Virus record (IMG/VR): IMGVR_UViG_3300035211_000110
Coordinates: 1 to 46,710 of that record
Length of the DNA: 46,710 nucleotides
Origin: a virus
Reading direction: 5' to 3' (one strand)
Shown here: piece after piece, positions 41,899 to 46,710 of the stretch
Numbering within the stretch: position 1 is the stretch's first letter
Layout: each line of letters begins with the position of its first letter
Notes under the pieces: model-generated
Seen by the model: the letters and a program-made list of their open reading frames with translations, nothing else
Database searches by the model: none
Told to the model about the DNA's origin: nothing
Translations under genes and position numbers: made by a program

Positions 41899-43125
41899 AT
41901 GACGGACAGACTGACAATGAAACAGGGTAAGCGTATCTATTGTTTTGTACGGGACCATGCGCCCGACCATTTAGAAGAGTGGAGAGAGTTGGAGAGGGGG
42001 GATAGTCGGCCAACCAAAGAACAGGCCAGCACAGTGATTAGTGCCATTCACCAGTATGAGGCGGGAGAGGTGCCCACGGGGTATGTTGAGAATGAGTTTA
42101 TCGGTGTCGGTATGCCGGACGGGTTCACTATAACAGGTGGCCAGGACAAGCCCGAGCAGCCCGAACAGGATGCCAAACAGGCCGGTAGCGAGGGACTGGG
42201 GCAGGTGTTGGACGCATTGGGTATGGTCCTGAATCGGGATACCTTAGACAAGCTGAGAGACGCCCTGGCCAGGGAAGTTGGCAAGTACAAGGATCAAGTC
42301 GAACAGCTTGAGGCCGACTTGTTGGAAGCACTGGGCACACCCAAAGAAGCAGTATTGCCTACGTTGGAACCATTGGGGGACCAATACATTAAACACCCGC
42401 TGTTTGATCGGGTATCGTGCTATGTCCGGTCCGGGTTGAATGTATTGTTGACGGGTCCGGCGGGGACGGGCAAGAGCATGATGGGTAGAGAAATCGCAAA
42501 GGCATTGGGGCATTCGTTCTTTGAAATGTCTTTAGGTGGCCGGATGCAATACGCGCAAGTGATCGGGTCCACACGCCTTAAGGATGGGGAGTCATTTTTC
42601 GAGCCGAGTCCACTGGTTAAGGCGCTTCAAGATGAGAACAGGGTCGTTGTGTTGAATGAGATCTTTGGCTTAGATCCAGAGGTATTGTTGGCGTTCAACG
42701 ATGCACTTGAGGCAGGGACGCGGCATATCAGGACGCCCGCAGGGAAAGTCAAGGTTAAGGCAAGGGTCATCGCCACGGCCAACACAACGGGCCGGAGTGT
42801 ATCCCGTCAGTATACGGGGGCACAACGGGCCGATGATAGTCTATTGTCACGATTCGGGGCAAAGATCCATATCGGGGTTGACGAACGGGTCGAATCAAAG
42901 TTGCTGGAACAAATTACAGACGAAAAGGCGCGGGCCGACATTCAGGAACGGGTGCGGGGGTTGAGGGATGGGTTGAAGGAGTCCAATATCCCTTTTGATG
43001 CCGGTACACGTGAACTGTGTAATTGCATCGCCAACTATGCCGCGACGGGTAATGTTAAGATTGCATTTGAGGATTCTTTTTTGGGCGGTCTGTCAAAGGC
43101 AGAGCGGGCTAAGTTGAACGTATAG
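41899..43125 (+). CDS. MoxR/CbbQ-type AAA+ ATPase
   Basis: 408 residues. Residues 1-150 are charged and helical; the AAA+ domain follows. Walker A GPAGTGKSM is near 186-194. The Walker B strand VVVLNEIF carries Asn where family members usually have Asp. Sensor-1-like ATANTTG and the SRFGAKIHI element follow. MoxR/CbbQ proteins are ring-forming remodellers that act with a von Willebrand A-type partner; the next gene may be that partner. Preceded by GGGGGGAC. Confidence 0.82.
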   Translation: MTDRLTMKQGKRIYCFVRDHAPDHLEEWRELERGDSRPTKEQASTVISAIHQYEAGEVPTGYVENEFIGVGMPDGFTITGGQDKPEQPEQDAKQAGSEGLGQVLDALGMVLNRDTLDKLRDALAREVGKYKDQVEQLEADLLEALGTPKEAVLPTLEPLGDQYIKHPLFDRVSCYVRSGLNVLLTGPAGTGKSMMGREIAKALGHSFFEMSLGGRMQYAQVIGSTRLKDGESFFEPSPLVKALQDENRVVVLNEIFGLDPEVLLAFNDALEAGTRHIRTPAGKVKVKARVIATANTTGRSVSRQYTGAQRADDSLLSRFGAKIHIGVDERVESKLLEQITDEKARADIQERVRGLRDGLKESNIPFDAGTRELCNCIANYAATGNVKIAFEDSFLGGLSKAERAKLNV

Positions 43126-43137
43126 GGGGGATGGGCA

Positions 43138-43914
43138 ATGATGACCATAAAGGAGTATAAGTCAAAGTATGGGGACGGCGAGCACAACGCCCTTGAAATG
43201 ATTTCAGTTGAAGCCATGGATATCATGGAAACGATATTGAAAGGGGACGGGGGGACGGCCATATTTCAACCCACGTATGACGGGACGTCATTGCAAAGAT
43301 ACCTGTCTGAATTGAGAGATTCCATTGACAGGGCAAAGGATGATCACGAAGCGTGTGACAGTGCTTTTGATAATGCCTACATTCCAAGCCGACGGTACAA
43401 GCCTGAATTTTCGGAGAACGACGGGGACCTATCCATTGATCAATACATTAATGGGAGTCGGAAACCGTTTGAACACATTGTGGAAGTGATCGAGGATAGT
43501 AAAAAGGCCATATCCATTTACATTGGGTTGAATGTTCCTTGGGGTGATAGGGAACGGTCTTATATCAAACGGGCCTATGAGAAGGTGTATCAGGTGGCCG
43601 CGACGTGTGAGGCCGAAAATAGACCGTGCCGGGTGGTAGGGGTTATCAACTATAGGGGTATTGATGAAAGGCAAGGGAATAAACCATTGCCATTGTTCAT
43701 TACATTCAAGAACTATAATGATCCTATCTTCCCTGCCATATGGGCGGGTATCAGTGACAATAGGGTATGCAATTCGCTTATTTGTCTAATTGCGTGGTTG
43801 GTCTTTGGAACAATGACACCCACGGCAGGGGGTCCGGCCTACACGAGCGTTTCGAATTACATTGGCGATGATGACGACGTGATCATCTATGCTGAACGAT
43901 GGCTAACAGAATAA
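43138..43914 (+). CDS. Putative partner of the MoxR-like ATPase
   Basis: 258 residues. A helical N-terminal half is followed by KKAISIYIGLNVPWGDRERSY, then a helix and VGVINYRGIDERQ, which resembles the strand-helix-strand start of a von Willebrand A-like domain but lacks a clear metal-site DxSxS. The end has VCNSLICLIAWLVF, a hydrophobic segment. It lies 12 bases after the ATPase gene. The pairing argument is positional; family membership is uncertain. Confidence 0.6.
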   Translation: MMTIKEYKSKYGDGEHNALEMISVEAMDIMETILKGDGGTAIFQPTYDGTSLQRYLSELRDSIDRAKDDHEACDSAFDNAYIPSRRYKPEFSENDGDLSIDQYINGSRKPFEHIVEVIEDSKKAISIYIGLNVPWGDRERSYIKRAYEKVYQVAATCEAENRPCRVVGVINYRGIDERQGNKPLPLFITFKNYNDPIFPAIWAGISDNRVCNSLICLIAWLVFGTMTPTAGGPAYTSVSNYIGDDDDVIIYAERWLTE

Positions 43915-43924
43915 AGGGGGGACC

Positions 43925-44581
43925 ATGGGAGAGAAAAAACATAATGGCGCTACGGTGCCGCAGGCCGAGACGTTCCAAGGGTTGTTCGATTATCTCAACG
44001 ATAACCTGTTTGACGGGCAATTAAGGGATTGCATGCTGATGTTCTCGCGTAATGCCAACGTCATTGGGGGGTATTTTTCGCCGGATAAATGGTACAATGA
44101 GGAAACAGGACAATCCATCCATGAAATCGGGTTGAACGCCAATATCTTAACCGAACAGGGATTCATAGACATTGTGGATACCATCACCCATGAGATGATC
44201 CACTTGGAACAATGGTTAAACGGGACGCCCGGCCGGATGGGATACCACAACAAGGAATTTATGGCCCGGTGTGACCAATTGGGGTTGGATACCGCGGGCA
44301 AGGGGCAGACGGTCAGCACACGGGTGAGGTCGGGGGGGGACGTCGAACGTGTGGCGCTGGAGATGCCGGACAGTTTGTTATTTGACTGGATGGCCAACCC
44401 ACTTGACATTCCGGGCGCACAAGGTCAGGCACCGGAACCGGGTACACCACCACCAAAGCCTAAGAAGTCCGGTAAGCGGTCTGTATACCAATGCCCGCAA
44501 TGTGGCATGAAACTTTGGGGTAAGGGGGGGTTGACGGTGTTGTGTGGCGAGTGTGACCGCCGATTGGTCGAAGGGGTATGA
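43925..44581 (+). CDS. SprT-like zinc metalloprotease
   Basis: 218 residues. The catalytic HEMIH motif is near 89-93, with a preceding helix and a further His/Glu downstream (GYHNKEFMARCDQLG) as in SprT/Spartan. A Pro/Lys linker (EPGTPPPKPKKSGK) leads to a C-terminal zinc ribbon (CPQCGMKLWGKG and LCGEC). Spartan-type proteases cut proteins crosslinked to DNA. In the phage it could clear the DNA ahead of replication or degrade host proteins. The AAA+ gene pair sits just before it. Confidence 0.82.
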   Translation: MGEKKHNGATVPQAETFQGLFDYLNDNLFDGQLRDCMLMFSRNANVIGGYFSPDKWYNEETGQSIHEIGLNANILTEQGFIDIVDTITHEMIHLEQWLNGTPGRMGYHNKEFMARCDQLGLDTAGKGQTVSTRVRSGGDVERVALEMPDSLLFDWMANPLDIPGAQGQAPEPGTPPPKPKKSGKRSVYQCPQCGMKLWGKGGLTVLCGECDRRLVEGV

Positions 44582-44814
44582 CGGCGGGGGGACGGTCGGG
44601 GGGGGGTGATGGTATGTGGACCGGATGGAAACCAGAAGATGGAATGTACACGACAATTTTATACCGCCGGTCGGTCTGGTGGCGGATGTTGGGGCGGTTG
44701 ATGATGGTGAAAGCCAGGTCCAGATCCATGGAAGTGGGATTGATGGACGTGGCCCTGATGGAGGGGGTCAGGGACCGGAAACAACGGATTGAATTCTTTA
44801 ACCGGGAAGTGTGA
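44578..44814 (+). CDS. Hypothetical small basic protein
   Basis: 78 residues, Arg/Met-rich (RSVWWRMLGRLMMVKARSRS). The ATG overlaps the protease stop (ATGA), which supports translation. The DNA is Gly-rich at the start. No family recognised; confidence rests on coupling more than on content. Confidence 0.5.
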   Translation: MTAGGRSGGGDGMWTGWKPEDGMYTTILYRRSVWWRMLGRLMMVKARSRSMEVGLMDVALMEGVRDRKQRIEFFNREV

Positions 44815-44832
44815 CCGACATACCGGGAAACC

Positions 44833-44852
44833 GGGAAAGGGGGACCAAATGG
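44833..44852 (+). repeat. Duplicated translation leader, copy 1
   Basis: The 20-base leader GGGAAAGGGGGACCAAATGG is identical at 44833-44852 and 45046-45065 and includes each gene's ATG. Similar leaders with GGGGGAC precede the starts at 1169, 41487, 41899 and 43925. Confidence 0.85.
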
Positions 44853-45046
44853 TAAAGCGCTATCACATGAGGACAAGGGATGGAAGACGGTTCATGGAAG
44901 AAACATATGACCGGGAAGGGTTGGAGAATTTAAAATACAACCGCCGACATCGCCCGGAGATGTTTAAAGGAATGCATATTAAGGAGGTTATCCAAGCATA
45001 TCCTGGCAAGGTGGCGACGGGCGTCATTTACGAATACACCTATTAG
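44849..45046 (+). CDS. Hypothetical small protein
   Basis: 65 residues from ATG 44849, placed by the duplicated leader. Basic and Arg/Tyr-rich, with RDGRRFMEETYDREGLENL. No signal or membrane segment. It ends inside the second copy of the leader, so the next gene is likely read in sequence. Not recognised. Confidence 0.6.
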   Translation: MVKRYHMRTRDGRRFMEETYDREGLENLKYNRRHRPEMFKGMHIKEVIQAYPGKVATGVIYEYTY

Positions 45047-45065
45047 GGAAAGGGGGACCAAATGG
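45046..45065 (+). repeat. Duplicated translation leader, copy 2
   Basis: Identical to 44833-44852. It begins on the last base of the preceding stop codon and carries the ATG of the next gene at 45062. Confidence 0.85.
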
Positions 45066-45358
45066 GATGGAAATGGAAGATGATGGGGAGGAGAATCCAG
45101 GGGACGGATTACACCCTAACCGATATGGCCCGTGATATGGTGGTGTACTTCGCCGCCCTGATGGCCATCATTGGTTGGATCTTGGCGGCCGTCCTGTGGA
45201 TGGAATTGACCGGGGCGGGGGCAGGGATGACCGGGGTGAGGGGGACAGGGTTCAAGTGTGCCCCGTACGTGTCATGTTCCGAATGTTGGGACCGGTGCGA
45301 TGGGTGGGCCGAGGGACCGTTTGAACCGGGGACCAACCCGTTGACCATCAACAAATGA
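45062..45358 (+). CDS. Small membrane protein with Cys-rich end
   Basis: 98 residues. One hydrophobic helix (about 28-49, VVYFAALMAIIGWILAAVLW) and a C-terminal region with four Cys (FKCAPYVSCSECWDRCDGW) that may bind metal or form disulphides. Preceded by the second copy of the duplicated leader. It overlaps the next gene by four bases. Probably an inner-membrane protein made early; no function known. Confidence 0.62.
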   Translation: MGWKWKMMGRRIQGTDYTLTDMARDMVVYFAALMAIIGWILAAVLWMELTGAGAGMTGVRGTGFKCAPYVSCSECWDRCDGWAEGPFEPGTNPLTINK

Positions 45359-45861
45359 AAGGGGGGGTCGTGAATTTACCAGTACCGTCGGCAATCGAAT
45401 GGGCGGAGGTGGGGAGGTGGGACGCATGCACACTACAACCACCGACACCGCCCCCCGCCCTTCGCCCTTCACCCCCGATCCCCTGCATCGACTGCCGGCC
45501 CATGCGGGCCAGGTTGACCGAGCGGGCCTGCTCTATCAACCGGGAAGTGGCCTGTCGCGTCAAGACGGGTCTGGACCGGGGACAGGTGGAGTGGGCCGGG
45601 TGGCAACTGGCCCGGTTCGTGGCCTGTGCCCGGTGCCCCAGATGCCAGGGCATGGGGCCGGAGGACATTGACCGGATGAAAAACCGGGTAAGGCGAGTGT
45701 GGAATGGGTTTAACTCCGTGGCATTGGAGTCAACCGACCCGGAGGTCAAGCGATGGGTCAGAAAGGAGAGATGGAAAAGGAGGAAGGCCAGGGAGGCCGA
45801 TCGTAAACGTAATGTACATGACACAACCACGAACCCAGAGGAGGGACCAACCAATGACTAA
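45355..45861 (+). CDS. Cys-rich hypothetical protein
   Basis: 168 residues from the ATG at 45355 that overlaps the previous stop; a GTG at 45370 with AAAGGGGGGG close before it is an alternative start. Cys pairs (PCIDCRP, ACSINREVAC, CARCPRC) suggest zinc binding. The C-terminal third is very basic (RKERWKRRKAREADRKRN). Dispersed-motif variants lie at 45426 and 45810. Possibly nucleic-acid binding; family not recognised. Confidence 0.6.
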   Translation: MKGGVVNLPVPSAIEWAEVGRWDACTLQPPTPPPALRPSPPIPCIDCRPMRARLTERACSINREVACRVKTGLDRGQVEWAGWQLARFVACARCPRCQGMGPEDIDRMKNRVRRVWNGFNSVALESTDPEVKRWVRKERWKRRKAREADRKRNVHDTTTNPEEGPTND

Positions 45862-46261
45862 ACAAACCCAAAATCAAATCAACATCCATGTATCCAAATA
45901 CCTGGAAGGCATGGAGGGGCAGGAGATCATCACCATCAACCGGGCCAAGTTCAACCTGGACCGGGCCTTTGATCAACTCCGCAAGGAACAAATCCTCAAG
46001 CTGGACGCGGGATTGGCGAGGGAGGAGGCCATCGACATCATCACCCCGTTTCATTTCACCACCGGAGCCAAGCAGTTCAGCGTACCGGGCATGGGCCACA
46101 TCACCGCCTACACCGGACAGTCCAAACGGTTTGATAAGACCAGGATGGCGACGTACCTCGTTGAACACGGGGTGAGTGCGGGACTGGTGGAGGAGGCGAT
46201 GGAACACGCCAACCGGGTGGTGGTGAATAGCAAACTGACCGTGAAGTATAAGGACGAGTAG
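45854..46261 (+). CDS. Hypothetical protein
   Basis: 135 residues from ATG 45854; GAGGGACC lies just upstream and the start overlaps the previous gene's end by eight bases. It is mixed alpha-beta with Lys/Arg spread evenly (FNLDRAFDQLRKEQILKLDA, then FHFTTGAKQFSVPGMGHI). No signal peptide. Not recognised. Confidence 0.65.
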   Translation: MTKQTQNQINIHVSKYLEGMEGQEIITINRAKFNLDRAFDQLRKEQILKLDAGLAREEAIDIITPFHFTTGAKQFSVPGMGHITAYTGQSKRFDKTRMATYLVEHGVSAGLVEEAMEHANRVVVNSKLTVKYKDE

Positions 46262-46325
46262 ACCGGGGACCATAAACCTGATGGGTGGGCCGCGCATACC
46301 GGATCACGCGGGAAAGGTGGGAAGT

Positions 46326-46616
46326 ATGGAAGGGAAATACACACCGGGACCATGGGCAACAACGACATTAAAAATAAGCAGAAACAAGTTCCAAACGTCG
46401 GTTATGGCTGGAGACGACCATATCTGCAAAATTGGGCAAGAAAACACAGATGCCAATGCCAAGCTAATCGCCGCAGCACCGGATCTGCTGGAAGCCTTGC
46501 GAGATTGTCAACAGGTGTTGTTTGAGTATATTTTCGGAGACGAGACACCGGAAATGTGCTGTTTTGCCGAGGCAGAAGGGTTTGCGCTTGACGTCATCCG
46601 CAAAGCCACCGAATAA
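46326..46616 (+). CDS. Small conserved phage protein (YTPGPW type)
   Basis: 96 residues from ATG 46326. The opening YTPGPW followed by a strand region and a NAKLIAAAPDLLEALRDC helix is a layout common in small phage proteins of unknown role. Its last 14 codons are also present at the left end of the window because the contig ends overlap. Confidence 0.75.
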   Translation: MEGKYTPGPWATTTLKISRNKFQTSVMAGDDHICKIGQENTDANAKLIAAAPDLLEALRDCQQVLFEYIFGDETPEMCCFAEAEGFALDVIRKATE

Positions 46617-46700
46617 CCAAGAGGGAGCAGGAGGGGGGACCGGGACCATCAACCGGACTGGGACCGATCCCCCTCCACCACCTCTTTCGCTTTCACAATG
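46575..46700. repeat. Terminal direct repeat, right copy
   Basis: Identical to bases 1-126. After it the window reads ACATTACATT where the left copy reads CACATTACATT, a single-base difference inside the dispersed motif. Confidence 0.95.
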
Positions 46701-46710
46701 ACATTACATT

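Noticed and set aside
1-46710. Lysogeny module or integrase
   Set aside because: No tyrosine or serine recombinase motif was seen; the helix-turn-helix gene alone is not enough, and the tRNA-like gene has no attachment-site duplicate that I can find.

Overview
The window is the essentially complete genome of a tailed double-stranded DNA phage, probably a podovirus of a high-GC Gram-negative bacterium. Evidence: a P22-like portal, an N4-gp56-type major capsid protein, a large terminase subunit and a family A DNA polymerase; one lipoprotein with a lipobox, several Sec signal peptides and an O-antigen ligase-like membrane protein point to a Gram-negative host. The first 126 bases recur at 46575-46700, so the contig closes on itself (circular or terminally redundant DNA of about 46.57 kb). 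I see no integrase or recognisable lysogeny module, so I read it as lytic. The host cannot be named from sequence alone.

Layout. Two divergent blocks leave a control region at 40712-41486. The rightward block (41487-46616, continuing across the contig ends to 1169-13426) carries early and replication genes: a MoxR/CbbQ-type AAA+ ATPase with a partner protein and a SprT-like protease, small ORFans, a ribbon-helix-helix-like protein, a DinG/XPD-like helicase, a recombination set (PD-(D/E)XK nuclease, Sak4-like ATPase, ERCC4-HhH nuclease), a GP88-like protein, an Fe-S-type uracil-DNA glycosylase, a deoxyribosyltransferase-like protein and the polymerase. Most of these genes overlap by 1-4 bases (ATGA or TGATG junctions). 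The leftward block (40711 down to 13403) carries packaging, capsid, scaffold, portal, internal virion proteins, tail and fibre proteins and a lysis-like cassette. The blocks meet tail to tail at 13403-13426. One small basic gene (75-554) runs against the early block.

The most unusual parts are: (1) a structured RNA at 903-1108, closed by a perfect 26-bp helix and holding a complete hammerhead ribozyme core; (2) a dispersed 11-12 base motif, TGTAATGTGCAT and close variants, at about a dozen places and read in several different codon frames, so conserved as DNA; (3) a run of late genes, including the largest fibre and tail proteins, that begin with Sec signal peptides; (4) a 64-codon fragment related to the phage's own capsid protein, ending inside a tRNA-Leu-like gene; (5) an array of eight GATACC repeats upstream of the lone leftward early gene; (6) an O-antigen ligase-like gene inside the tail operon.

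All functional names rest on motifs and family resemblance read by eye. No database search, RNA folding program or alignment was run.
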